In this document: one piece after another, positions 7,292 through 15,452 of the stretch
Layout of the letters: each line of letters begins with the position of its first letter
How positions within the stretch are numbered: the first letter of the stretch is position 1
Assembly: GCA_016776525.1 (NCBI GenBank)
Contig: JADHTD010000011.1
Location: 1 to 21,281 of the forward strand
Direction of reading: 5' to 3'
DNA length: 21,281 nucleotides
Source of the DNA: Rhodospirillales bacterium
GTDB taxonomy: Bacteria > Pseudomonadota > Alphaproteobacteria > Rhodospirillales > JADHTD01
The notes under the pieces: generated by a model
What the model saw: the letters and a program-made list of their open reading frames with translations, nothing else
Told to the model about the DNA's origin: nothing
The model's database searches: none
Translations under genes and position numbers: made by a program

Positions 7292-8869
7292 ATGACTGAG
7301 CCTGATGCCGCCAATCGTCCCCGCCCGGTCGTCCTGTGCATCCTGGATGGCTGGGGCGACCGCGACGAGACCGACAACAATGCCATTGCCCTTGGCCGGA
7401 CGCCGGTCTGGGACCGCTTTGTCGAGTCGGAGCCGGTGGCGCACTTGCAGACGGCGGCCCTTGAAGTCGGCCTGCCGCAAGGACAGATGGGCAATTCCGA
7501 GGTCGGCCATACCAATATCGGCGCCGGGCGTATCGTCTTGCAGGACCTGCCGCGCATCGATACGGCGCTGGCCGATGGATCGCTGGCCGCCAAACCGGAC
7601 CTGCTGGCCTTCATCGGGGCCCTCAAGAAAAGTGGCGGCACCTGTCACCTGATGGGCCTGATGTCGCCGGGCGGCGTCCATTCCCACCAGGATCATATGG
7701 CGGCGCTGGCCCGGCAGATCGCCGGGGCCGGGGTGCCGGTCTGCGTGCATGGCTTCCTTGACGGCCGGGATACGCCGCCGAAAAGCGGGGCCGGATTTAT
7801 GCAGGATTTTCTGGACTCGATTGACGGAACCGAGGGTATTTCCGTCGGCGTCGTCAGCGGCCGATATTACGCCATGGACCGGGATAAGCGCTGGGAGAGG
7901 GTGGAAAAGGCCTATGCGGCCCTGGTTGACGGCACCGGCGAGGCGGCGGCAGAAGCGGTCGGCGCCATCGAAGACAGTTACCAGACCGGCGTTACCGATG
8001 AATTCATGTTGCCAACTTCAATCGGCGGCTATCCGGGCATGGCCGATGGCGACGGCCTGTTGATGGCCAACTTCCGCGCCGACCGGGCGCGCGAAATTCT
8101 CACCGCCCTGGCCGACCCGGGTTTCGACGGCTTTGCCCGGGGCCGAACCGTCAAATTTTCTGCCCGCCTCGGTATGGTGGAATTCTCGACGGAACTGAAG
8201 GCATTCTACGGAGTCCTTTTTCCGCCGCAGGAACTGCACAACATTCTGGGACAAGTGGTGGCCGACGCCGGATTGAAACAACTGCGCATTGCCGAGACCG
8301 AAAAATATGCCCATGTCACTTTTTTCCTCAACGGCGGGCGGGAGGAAACTTTCGATGGCGAGGAACGTATCCTGGTGCCGTCCCCGAAAATTGCCACCTA
8401 TGATTTACAGCCCGAAATGTCGGCTCCCGAAGTGACTGGAAAACTGGTCGAGGCCATCGGCAGCGGTCAATTCGACCTCATCATCGTCAATTATGCCAAC
8501 GGCGACATGGTTGGCCATACGGGCATGCTGGAAGCCGCCATCAAGGCCGCGGAAACGGTCGATAGCTGCCTCGGACAACTGGCGGATGCGGTGACGGAAG
8601 CCGGTGGCGTTATGCTGGTCAGCGCTGATCACGGGAACTGTGAAATGATGACCGACCCGGAAACCGGCGAACCCCATACCGCCCATACCCTGGGCACCGT
8701 GCCGCTGGTGGCGGTCAATGCCCCGGACTGGGTGCAGGGCCTGGAAGATGGCCGGTTGGCTGACCTGGCGCCGACCCTTCTCCATCTGATGGGGCTTGCC
8801 AAACCGGCTGAGATGACCGGCCGCTCGCTGATATTGAAGGACGGCGCGCTGACCGCCGCCGCCGAATAG
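7292..8869 (+). CDS. gpmI: 2,3-bisphosphoglycerate-independent phosphoglycerate mutase
   Basis: Glycolytic and gluconeogenic enzyme that interconverts 3- and 2-phosphoglycerate through a phosphoserine intermediate; it binds two Mn ions and belongs to the alkaline-phosphatase superfamily. 525 residues, near the usual 510-515. Metal and catalytic motifs are CILDGWG (D19), the phospho-acceptor serine S69 in MGNSEVGHTNIGAGR, the substrate-binding motifs FLDGRDTPP and NFRADRAREI, D405 and H409 in NGDMVGHTG, and D446/H447 in SADHGNCE. The frame also opens at GTG 7250, but the extra 14 residues are not family-like, so ATG 7292 is preferred. Neither start has a ribosome binding site. The next gene starts one base after its stop codon, so gpmI probably heads the transcript that runs into the envelope genes. 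Confidence 0.96.
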   Translation: MTEPDAANRPRPVVLCILDGWGDRDETDNNAIALGRTPVWDRFVESEPVAHLQTAALEVGLPQGQMGNSEVGHTNIGAGRIVLQDLPRIDTALADGSLAAKPDLLAFIGALKKSGGTCHLMGLMSPGGVHSHQDHMAALARQIAGAGVPVCVHGFLDGRDTPPKSGAGFMQDFLDSIDGTEGISVGVVSGRYYAMDRDKRWERVEKAYAALVDGTGEAAAEAVGAIEDSYQTGVTDEFMLPTSIGGYPGMADGDGLLMANFRADRAREILTALADPGFDGFARGRTVKFSARLGMVEFSTELKAFYGVLFPPQELHNILGQVVADAGLKQLRIAETEKYAHVTFFLNGGREETFDGEERILVPSPKIATYDLQPEMSAPEVTGKLVEAIGSGQFDLIIVNYANGDMVGHTGMLEAAIKAAETVDSCLGQLADAVTEAGGVMLVSADHGNCEMMTDPETGEPHTAHTLGTVPLVAVNAPDWVQGLEDGRLADLAPTLLHLMGLAKPAEMTGRSLILKDGALTAAAE

Positions 8870-8870
8870 G

Positions 8871-10136
8871 GTGGGTATCCTGGACCGCCCGTCTCTTCGT
8901 ACCTTGATCCTTGCCGGGGCCGCCTTCGGTATGCTGGCGGCAGCACCGGCCATGGCCCAGCAGACTGACGGTAAGACCGGCCAGCGTCTCGACGCCGTCA
9001 AGCGGGCTCTCAAACAGGACCAGAAAAAGCAGCAAGCCCTCAAACGCAGGGCTGCCGAGATTGAAAAGGATATGGCCACCGCCCGCCAGAAGCGGATCGC
9101 CGCCGCCCAGGCCATCCAGGAGCAGGAACGCCGGGTCACCGAGCTGGAACTCAGCCTGCGCAACCTGGCCACCCAGCGGCAGGGAAAATCCGTCCAGATG
9201 AAGGCCCGCCGGGCCCAGTATGGCCGGGTGCTGATGGCCATGCAGAAACTGGCCCGCTTTCCGCCGGAAGCCTTGCTGGTGCAACCCCTGGGACCGTCCG
9301 ACACGGTGCGGAGCGCCATTCTCCTGCGTTCCGTGGTGCCGGGGATCGAACAGACTGCCGATGCCATCCGCCGCGACCTGGACGGTCTGACCATGACCCG
9401 CCGTATGGTCGAGGCCAAACGCCAACAACTGGTATCGGCAGCCGAAGGCTTAAAGACGGAGCGCAACCGCCTCAATGCCCTGTTGGTCGACAAGGCTCTG
9501 CTGAAAGCACGGGCCCAGGCCCAACGTCAAAAAGTCGCCCGGCGTATGAAAGGCCTATCCAGGGAGGCCAAATCCCTGCGCGACCTGTTGCGCCGTCTTC
9601 GGGAACAAAAGGACGAAGCCAATAAAAGGGCGGCCCGCAACGCCCCCAAAGAACTGTCCAAGGATAAGACTAAGACTAAGAGCAATACCAAGACGGCGGT
9701 AGCCGGACCAGTGGTCGGCGGACGGGTTGTCAGCAAGGCCCGCGGCGCCATGTTCTATCCCGCTGCCGGGCGGGTTATCGGGCTCTATGGACAGGCCACG
9801 GAAACCGGCCTCACCCGCAAGGGAATCGTTATCGAAACCCGGCCCGGCGGGCAGGTGGTGGCGCCCTATGACGGACAGGTTGTCTTCTCCGGTCCTTTCC
9901 GGGGATATGGGCAACTCTTGATCATCGAACACAGCGAAGGATATCATACCCTGTTGGCGGGGCTTTCTAAGCTCGACGGTTCCATCGGCCAAAAGGTGGT
10001 CGCCGGTGAGCCGATCGGAGTTATGGGACGTCCGGACGCAGGCAAGCCGGCCCTCTACGTTGAATTGCGCCGCAGAGGGCAACCCATTAATCCCCTGCCA
10101 TGGTTGGCGGCGCGTAAAAGTAAGGTAAACGGATGA
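8871..10136 (+). CDS. EnvC-like murein hydrolase activator (coiled coil plus degenerate LytM/M23 domain)
   Basis: Secreted envelope protein, 421 residues. The N-terminal signal peptide has a hydrophobic core and probable cleavage after APAMA near residue 29. Residues about 35-265 are rich in Lys, Arg, Glu, Gln and Ala with heptad character (for example RAAEIEKDMATARQKRIAAA), consistent with a long coiled coil. The C-terminal LytM domain spans roughly 300-412. Where an active M23 peptidase has its zinc ligands, this protein reads KGIVIE (from 317) and LYVELR (395-400), so the His and Asp ligands are absent. That is the pattern of E. coli EnvC, which activates amidases rather than cutting peptidoglycan; the tail GQPINPLPWLA is also EnvC-like. 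Start GTG 8871 keeps the signal peptide intact but has no clear ribosome binding site, suggesting coupling to gpmI. ctpA overlaps its stop codon by 4 nt. Confidence 0.88.
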   Translation: MGILDRPSLRTLILAGAAFGMLAAAPAMAQQTDGKTGQRLDAVKRALKQDQKKQQALKRRAAEIEKDMATARQKRIAAAQAIQEQERRVTELELSLRNLATQRQGKSVQMKARRAQYGRVLMAMQKLARFPPEALLVQPLGPSDTVRSAILLRSVVPGIEQTADAIRRDLDGLTMTRRMVEAKRQQLVSAAEGLKTERNRLNALLVDKALLKARAQAQRQKVARRMKGLSREAKSLRDLLRRLREQKDEANKRAARNAPKELSKDKTKTKSNTKTAVAGPVVGGRVVSKARGAMFYPAAGRVIGLYGQATETGLTRKGIVIETRPGGQVVAPYDGQVVFSGPFRGYGQLLIIEHSEGYHTLLAGLSKLDGSIGQKVVAGEPIGVMGRPDAGKPALYVELRRRGQPINPLPWLAARKSKVNG

Positions 10137-11473
10137 CACATCGATTTCTCCTGACCGCTTTCGTAGCGGCTTTTGTTCTCTCACCCATTGGCCCGGCCAA
10201 AGCGCAAGACGCCAAGAATTCAGCAGATACCTACCGGTTGCTGAATCTTTTCGGTGACGTCTTCGAAAGGGTCCGGTCGGACTATGTGGAAAAGCCGACG
10301 GATCAGGAACTGATCGAATCCGCCATTACCGGCATGCTGTCCTCTTTAGATCCCCATTCCAGCTATCTGAACGCCAAGAATTTCCGGGAAATGCAGGTGC
10401 AGACCCGCGGTGAGTTTGGCGGTCTCGGTATCGAAGTGACCATGGAAAGTGGACTTATCAAAGTGGTGTCCCCGATCGACGACACACCGGCTTACCGGGC
10501 CGGCCTGAAACCGGGCGATTTCATCACTCAACTGGACGGGGAAGCCGTGCTCGGCCTGACCCTGGCCCAGGCTGTGGAAAAGATGCGCGGCAAGGTAGGT
10601 TCCGACATCAAATTGGGCATCCGCCGACAGGGCCGTGATCCGTTTGATGTCACCAGTACCCGCGCCGTCATCAAAATCCGCTCTGTGCGGTCGCGCCTGG
10701 AAGGCAAGGTCGGCTATGTGCGGGTCACCTCGTTCAATGAACAGGCCGACAAGGGCGTCAAGAAGGCCATGGCCAAGTTCAAGAAGGAACAGGGCAAGGA
10801 GTTGCAGGGCGTCATTCTCGACCTGCGCAACAATCCGGGTGGGCTTCTGGATCAGGCTATCAATATTTCCGACATTTTCATGGACAAAGGCGAGATCGTT
10901 TCGACCCGATCGAGGAAGCCGGAAGACACCCAGCGGTTCAATGCCAAACCCGGCGATATGGCCGATGGCCTGCCGATTGTCGTGCTGGTCAACGGCGGTT
11001 CGGCTTCGGCTTCCGAAATCGTCGCCGGCGCCTTACAGGATCATCAGCGGGCCATTATTCTCGGCACCAAATCCTTCGGCAAGGGCTCTGTCCAGACGAT
11101 CATGCCGCTGTCGGGACACGGCGCCATGCGGCTGACGACGGCACGCTATTACACGCCATCCGGCCGTTCCATCCAGGCCGTCGGCATCGAACCCGACATT
11201 GAGGTACGCCAGGCCAAGATCGAAAACATCGACCAGCCCCAATTGCGCCGGGAATCCGATTTGCGCGGGGCCTTGGACAATGGCGGTACCAATGGATCCG
11301 GTGCGCCGAACAAGGATAAGGACGGCAAAGCTAAGGATAAGGACGGCAAAGCCAAGGACGCCAAGGACGCAAAACCGGCAGCTTCGGCCACGCCGCAGGA
11401 CTACCAATTATCCCGGGCCCTCGACATGATCCGGGGTATGGCGCTTTTCTCAAGGGGCAGTGCTAAGAAGTAA
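10133..11473 (+). CDS. ctpA: S41 family C-terminal processing peptidase (CtpA)
   Basis: Periplasmic serine protease that trims C-terminal tails of envelope proteins; 446 residues. The signal peptide MTHRFLLTAFVAAFVLSPIG ends near PAKA|QDAK (residue 24 or 25). A PDZ domain covers about 86-170 (GEFGGLGIEVTMESG, AYRAGLKPGDFITQLDGEAV) and the S41 core about 190-360. By comparison with CtpB-type enzymes the catalytic Ser-Lys-Gln set is S292 in NGGSASASEIVAGAL, K317 in SFGKGSVQ, and Q321. After the core comes a lysine/aspartate-rich low-complexity stretch (about 390-415) encoded by a 21-bp tandem repeat. The start ATG overlaps the stop of the EnvC-like gene (ATGA). In other bacteria Ctp proteases regulate peptidoglycan hydrolases, which fits this neighbourhood, but the substrate is unknown. 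Confidence 0.94.
   Translation: MTHRFLLTAFVAAFVLSPIGPAKAQDAKNSADTYRLLNLFGDVFERVRSDYVEKPTDQELIESAITGMLSSLDPHSSYLNAKNFREMQVQTRGEFGGLGIEVTMESGLIKVVSPIDDTPAYRAGLKPGDFITQLDGEAVLGLTLAQAVEKMRGKVGSDIKLGIRRQGRDPFDVTSTRAVIKIRSVRSRLEGKVGYVRVTSFNEQADKGVKKAMAKFKKEQGKELQGVILDLRNNPGGLLDQAINISDIFMDKGEIVSTRSRKPEDTQRFNAKPGDMADGLPIVVLVNGGSASASEIVAGALQDHQRAIILGTKSFGKGSVQTIMPLSGHGAMRLTTARYYTPSGRSIQAVGIEPDIEVRQAKIENIDQPQLRRESDLRGALDNGGTNGSGAPNKDKDGKAKDKDGKAKDAKDAKPAASATPQDYQLSRALDMIRGMALFSRGSAKK
11312..11374 (+). repeat. 21-bp tandem repeat inside ctpA
   Basis: Two copies of a 21-bp unit (11312-11332 and 11333-11353, starting AAGGATAAGGACGGC) differ at one base and are followed by a partly diverged third copy (11354-11374). 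They encode the heptad KDKDGKA, then KDKDGKA, then KDAKDAK. The repeat lies in the protease's C-terminal tail and may vary in copy number between strains. Confidence 0.85.
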
Positions 11474-11505
11474 ACGATCATCCCGAGGGGCTAAGAGGTG
11501 ATGAC

Positions 11506-13080
11506 GTGAAATTTCCGAAGTTGGGCTTAGGAAAACTCTTCCGCCGGAAATCGTCTTCCGACGATGACGACTTCGATGATGATTTCGAAGACGGCGACTT
11601 CGGTGGTGACGATTTCGATGATGAGGACTTCGACCCCGACGCACCGGTCGGCGGCAGCAGTGATGACACCGCGCCGGATGCGGGCGAGGGGGACGCTGGG
11701 CCCGATGCCGGGAGCGATGATACATCGCCTTCCGATGACCTTCCGGCTGGAGACGATATCGATGGCGCCGACGGTATGCCCGAAGGGGCGGCCATGGACG
11801 GCGATGGCGAAACACGGCCGGAGGGAGACGGTGAAGCGGGCGGGGGCGGCGAAGACCTTGAGGATGTCGACTTCGGCGACGATGACTTCGGCGAGGACGA
11901 TTTCGGCGATGATGATTTTGAAGACGAAGAGGAAGGCGGCAAACCGAAATTTAGCCGCAAGAAGCTGATCATTGTTGCGGCGGCGGTTGCCGGGATCGGA
12001 ATTATCGGCGGCGGTGCCGCCTGGTGGTTCATGGGCGGCGATGACGGCGGCAGCGGCGGCAAGGCCGAGCGCCAAAAGCCGGGCGTTCCCTTTGTGGAAG
12101 TGAATTTGCCGCCGAAGGGCGGCGGTGGGATGTTGAGTCCGGGGGGTGGCGGCAAGGGGGGCTCTTCGCTCAATACCTACGCAACCTCCGAAAAAGGCCC
12201 CGGTGAAGGTGTTGCCGTAGCGGCGGTCAGCGCCGCGTCGTTTGCCGCCCTGCCCAAGTCTTCGGCTGAGAACCCCCTGCCGGATGTGCCGGACGCCGCT
12301 CTTATCGAACAGGGACAGAACGGACCGCTGCCGAAGATCGGGGAAAAGGGGCGCAAATCCTGGCAGGTATATGCCCGTCCCTATGACGGTAATGACGCGC
12401 GGCCGAAGATCGCCATCATCATGAGCGGACTGGGATTGAGCCAAGCTGCCACCGAAGCCGCCATCGAAACCTTGCCGGGGGCGATCAGTTTGGCCTTCAA
12501 TTCCTACGCCCAGGGCAATGACGCCTGGGTGAGCCGGGCCCGCCAACGGGGGCACGAAGTGCTCATATCCCTGCCCATGGAATCCAACTACTTCCCCCTT
12601 TCCGATCCCGGACCGCAGGCCCTGCTGACGGCCTTGAAGCCCAATGAGAACCTATCCCGGCTGGAATTCGTGCTCAGCCGCTTTGCCGGTTATGTGGGCG
12701 TTCTCGGCAGTATGGGGTCGCGCTTCACAGCCAGCGAGGAACACCTGAAACCGGTGCTCGATGCCCTCAACAAGCGCGGCCTGATGTATGTCGACGGCGG
12801 CGCCGACAAGAAAAGCCTGGCCCCGAAAATGGCGACCGAAATCAACTTGCCGCGCGCGGTTGCCGACCTGACCCTCGACGAGGTTCCCTCGAAAGCGGCC
12901 ATTGATAAGAAATTGGCGGAACTGGAAAAACTGGCCCGTGAACGGTCGGCGGTGGTTGCCATCGCCCAAGCCTATCCCTCCACCCTGGAGCGGCTTGCCA
13001 CCTGGGCGGCCGGACTGGAAGCCAAGAATATTTCCCTGGTCCCGGTTTCGGCCTTGGCCGATAAGCAAATCCTGCCATGA
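11506..13080 (+). CDS. Membrane-anchored divergent polysaccharide deacetylase (YibQ/DUF610 type) with acidic N-terminal tail
   Basis: 524 residues in three parts. Residues 1-150: a basic start (KLGLGKLFRRK), then extremely acidic sequence with Asp/Phe repeats (FDDDFEDGDFGGDDF near 23-37; three FG[DE]DD units at 123-137). Residues 154-176: one membrane helix flanked by SRKK on the N-terminal side, so the acidic tail should be cytoplasmic. Residues about 300-520: a divergent polysaccharide deacetylase domain in the periplasm. Conserved family landmarks are LPMES (356-360), MGSRFT (403-408) and the final VSAL. The expected metal-site residues appear lost: IIMSGLG (304-310) where active relatives have an Asp pair, and VLGSMGS where they have Asn-His. 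Start GTG 11506 has AGAGGTGA shortly upstream. rppH overlaps the stop codon. Function is unknown; possibly a peptidoglycan-binding or scaffold pseudoenzyme working with EnvC and CtpA. Confidence 0.82.
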   Translation: MKFPKLGLGKLFRRKSSSDDDDFDDDFEDGDFGGDDFDDEDFDPDAPVGGSSDDTAPDAGEGDAGPDAGSDDTSPSDDLPAGDDIDGADGMPEGAAMDGDGETRPEGDGEAGGGGEDLEDVDFGDDDFGEDDFGDDDFEDEEEGGKPKFSRKKLIIVAAAVAGIGIIGGGAAWWFMGGDDGGSGGKAERQKPGVPFVEVNLPPKGGGGMLSPGGGGKGGSSLNTYATSEKGPGEGVAVAAVSAASFAALPKSSAENPLPDVPDAALIEQGQNGPLPKIGEKGRKSWQVYARPYDGNDARPKIAIIMSGLGLSQAATEAAIETLPGAISLAFNSYAQGNDAWVSRARQRGHEVLISLPMESNYFPLSDPGPQALLTALKPNENLSRLEFVLSRFAGYVGVLGSMGSRFTASEEHLKPVLDALNKRGLMYVDGGADKKSLAPKMATEINLPRAVADLTLDEVPSKAAIDKKLAELEKLARERSAVVAIAQAYPSTLERLATWAAGLEAKNISLVPVSALADKQILP

Positions 13081-13589
13081 CCCTGCTGGATAAGGCAAAA
13101 AGGCCGTACCGCAAAGGCGTCGGGGCCGTGTTGATCAATGCCGACGGTTTGGTGTTTGTCGCCCGCCGCATCGACACCCCGGGTGAAGCCTGGCAACTGC
13201 CACAGGGCGGCATCGATAAGAACGAATCCCCGGAACAGGCGGTGCTGCGGGAACTGGAAGAGGAAACCGGTATCGGCACAGCAGAAATTATCACCCGTAC
13301 GGAAAATTGGCTTTCTTATGACCTGCCGGATGATCTGGCCGACCGGGTCTGGAAAGGACGTTACCGGGGGCAGCGACAAGTCTGGTTTGCCCTGCGGTTC
13401 ACCGGTATCGACGAAGATGTCGACCTCAACGCCCACGACCATCCCGAATTCGATGACTGGAAATGGGTTCCCCTGGAAAGCCTGCCCAAAACAATCATCT
13501 CTTTTAAGAAGCCCCTCTATGAGGATATTGTCGACGCCTTCCGCCACCTTATCCCCGGCGGTAACGAACCGGGAATTGAGGCCGGATGA
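13077..13589 (+). CDS. rppH: RNA pyrophosphohydrolase (Nudix)
   Basis: Removes pyrophosphate from the 5' triphosphate end of mRNA, which triggers 5'-end-dependent decay; alphaproteobacterial relatives have also been described as (di)nucleoside polyphosphate hydrolases. 170 residues, the usual length. The Nudix box is complete at 44-66 (G44, E50, R58-E59, E62-E63, G65). RKGVGAVLIN, EAWQLPQGGID before the box, and KGRYRGQRQVWFALRF after it are typical of RppH. The ATG overlaps the stop of the deacetylase-like gene (ATGA), and its own stop overlaps the antiporter start in the same way, so it should be translated as part of this envelope gene run. Its position after the deacetylase homologue is common in alphaproteobacteria. 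Confidence 0.95.
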   Translation: MTLLDKAKRPYRKGVGAVLINADGLVFVARRIDTPGEAWQLPQGGIDKNESPEQAVLRELEEETGIGTAEIITRTENWLSYDLPDDLADRVWKGRYRGQRQVWFALRFTGIDEDVDLNAHDHPEFDDWKWVPLESLPKTIISFKKPLYEDIVDAFRHLIPGGNEPGIEAG

Positions 13590-14572
13590 TCATGATGTAT
13601 GTACAAGTCCTGGGCGGTTTTATCCTGCTTTTGGGCGGGGCGGAATTTCTGGTCCGCGGAGCTGTCGGGCTGTCATCCAAATGGGGCGTTTCCACCCTGG
13701 TTATCGGTATGACGGTGGTTGCCTTTGGCACTTCGGCGCCGGAATTCGTGGTCAGCCTGGATGCCGCCCTGAGCGGCGTGCCGGCCATGGCCCTGGGCAA
13801 TGTGGTCGGCTCCAATATCGCCAATGTCCTGCTGATTCTGGGGGCTGCGGGCCTGATCATGCCGATCGTCATGAAGCCAAGAGCCCTATTGAGGGACGGC
13901 ATCATGCTGTTGGGTGGCACCGTCCTGTTCGGGGCGCTCTGCGGGCTGGGGGAAATCGGGCTGGTGTCGGGCGGCGCCCTGCTGGTCGTCTTCGCTCTTT
14001 TCCTGGCAAATTCCTATTTTCATGAAACACGTGGTGATGCGGCGGCATCGGCCGAACTGCACATTGCCGAGGTTGAGGAATTCCAGGATCTGCCGCCAAG
14101 CTACTGGATCATGGTGCCGTCCCTGATCGGCGGCATGGCGGCGGTCATTTACGGCGCCGACCTGCTGGTTGAGGGCGGCTCCACCGTTGCCCGTTCCTTC
14201 GGTGTTTCCGAAGAGGTTATCGGCCTCACCCTGATCGCCTTCGGTACCTCCCTGCCGGAATTGGCGGCTTCGATGGTGGCCGCATTCCGGGGCCATGCCG
14301 GGGTGGCGCTGGGCAATGTGGTGGGCAGCAACCTGTTCAATATCCTGGCCATCGTTGGCGGCGTTGCCGTCATCGTGCCCTTGCCGGTGCCGGACCAGAT
14401 TCAACTGTTCGATCTTTGGGTCATGTTGGGGGCGACGGTTGTGCTGATGCCGTTCCTGTTGGGCGCCCGGGCCCTCGGGAAGGCCGAGGCGATGGTCTTC
14501 CTGGTGGGCTATTTCGCGTATATCGCCGTTCAGGCCTACGGTGTGCCCCGGCTTATCCCCGGACTCGGTTAA
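13586..14572 (+). CDS. Calcium/sodium antiporter (CaCA family, YrbG-like)
   Basis: Inner-membrane cation exchanger, 328 residues, hydrophobic throughout with roughly ten helices. The two inverted alpha repeats that define the family are clear: repeat 1 has VVAFGTSAPEFVVS (about 45-58) and GNVVGSNIANVLLILG (about 71-86); repeat 2 has LIAFGTSLPELAAS and GNVVGSNLFNILAIVG. The acidic residues in GTSxPE are the ion-binding ones. A hydrophilic loop (HETRGDAAASAELHIAEVEE) separates the halves. The start is taken at the first ATG, which overlaps the rppH stop (ATGA) and has GAGG upstream; ATGs two and three codons later are also possible. Exchange of Ca2+ for Na+ is the family expectation; ion specificity cannot be read here. 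Confidence 0.93.
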   Translation: MIMMYVQVLGGFILLLGGAEFLVRGAVGLSSKWGVSTLVIGMTVVAFGTSAPEFVVSLDAALSGVPAMALGNVVGSNIANVLLILGAAGLIMPIVMKPRALLRDGIMLLGGTVLFGALCGLGEIGLVSGGALLVVFALFLANSYFHETRGDAAASAELHIAEVEEFQDLPPSYWIMVPSLIGGMAAVIYGADLLVEGGSTVARSFGVSEEVIGLTLIAFGTSLPELAASMVAAFRGHAGVALGNVVGSNLFNILAIVGGVAVIVPLPVPDQIQLFDLWVMLGATVVLMPFLLGARALGKAEAMVFLVGYFAYIAVQAYGVPRLIPGLG

Positions 14573-14636
14573 CAACAGGGCAAAATTGAGCGCACCCAGC
14601 CTTGCAAGCCGGCCCGACATCCCTCATTCTCAGCCG

Positions 14637-15407
14637 ATGGAAGCGGAACCCTTTAAAATCGCGCTGATAACCGGTGCGGCCCGGCGTATCGGGGCGGCAA
14701 TCGCCGCCAATCTGGCCGAAAACGGCTGGGCGGTGGCGGTTCATTACAATACCTCCGAGGAGGACGCCCGGGCCCTGGTTGAATCGATTACCGCTGACGG
14801 CGGCAAGGCGGCGGCGGTACAGGCCGATCTGACCGACGAAGCCGCAACCACGGCATTGATCGGACAGGCCGCCGACCAACTGGGCCCCATTACCTGTCTG
14901 GTCAACAATGCCTCGATTTTTGACCGTGACACCCCGGAAACGGCGACCCGGGAATCCTGGGATGCCCACATGCAGGTCAACCTGCGGGCGCCTTTTGTCC
15001 TGACCCAGGCTTTTAATGCCCAGTTGCAGGAAGGTATCGAGGGTTCCGTCGTCAATATTATCGATCAGAGGGTTTGGAACCTGACCCCGCACTTCACCTC
15101 ATATACGGTCAGCAAGTCGGCGCTGTGGTCACTGACCCGGACCCTGGCCCAGGCCCTGGCGCCAAGAATCCGGGTCAATGCCATCGGGCCGGGCCCGGTG
15201 CTGCCGAGCCCGCGCCAGACGGATGAACAGTTCGTCCAGCAATGGTCGAGCCTGCCGCTCCGGCGTAGCGTCATGCCCGAAGAAATCTGCGATGCCGTAC
15301 GCTTCGTGATAACCGCGCCGTCGATGACCGGCCAGATGATCGCCCTGGACGGCGGCCAGCATCTGGGCTGGGCGCAACCGCTGCAAGGCGTGCCCGTCGA
15401 TGAATAA
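14637..15407 (+). CDS. SDR-family oxidoreductase, pteridine reductase / dihydromonapterin reductase-like (FolM/PTR1 type)
   Basis: NADPH-dependent short-chain dehydrogenase, 256 residues from ATG 14637. The cofactor motif TGAARRIG (12-19) carries the TGxxxRxG form typical of pteridine reductases. NNAS (NNASIFDRD) and Y156xxxK160 are present. The usual catalytic serine 13 residues before the tyrosine is Asp (D143, in NIIDQRVWN), as in Leishmania PTR1 and E. coli FolM. With folB immediately downstream, reduction of dihydropterin or dihydrofolate is the best guess; a generic SDR cannot be excluded. The start is uncertain: TTG 14586 has AGGG 5 nt upstream and would add 17 Pro/Ser-rich residues, whereas ATG 14637 has no ribosome binding site but gives the normal family N-terminus. 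It follows the antiporter closely. Confidence 0.85.
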   Translation: MEAEPFKIALITGAARRIGAAIAANLAENGWAVAVHYNTSEEDARALVESITADGGKAAAVQADLTDEAATTALIGQAADQLGPITCLVNNASIFDRDTPETATRESWDAHMQVNLRAPFVLTQAFNAQLQEGIEGSVVNIIDQRVWNLTPHFTSYTVSKSALWSLTRTLAQALAPRIRVNAIGPGPVLPSPRQTDEQFVQQWSSLPLRRSVMPEEICDAVRFVITAPSMTGQMIALDGGQHLGWAQPLQGVPVDE

Positions 15408-15452
15408 GGCGACTTAATTAACGGAACAGAAACCAAGCAACGGAATAGAAAA

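Noticed and set aside
8405..9493. 362-codon open frame on the minus strand across gpmI and the EnvC-like gene
   Set aside because: It spans two well-supported genes on the other strand and is rich in Arg and Ser, typical of antisense reading of GC-rich genes.
11560..11950. Simple GAC/GAT repeats as a possible assembly artefact or frameshift
   Set aside because: The frame stays open through the repeats into a good membrane helix and a recognisable domain, so it is genuine coding sequence.
11527..12555. 342-codon open frame on the minus strand opposite the deacetylase-like gene
   Set aside because: The sense strand gives a recognisable domain protein. The antisense product is compositionally a mirror of the GAC/GAT-rich repeats and resembles no family I know.
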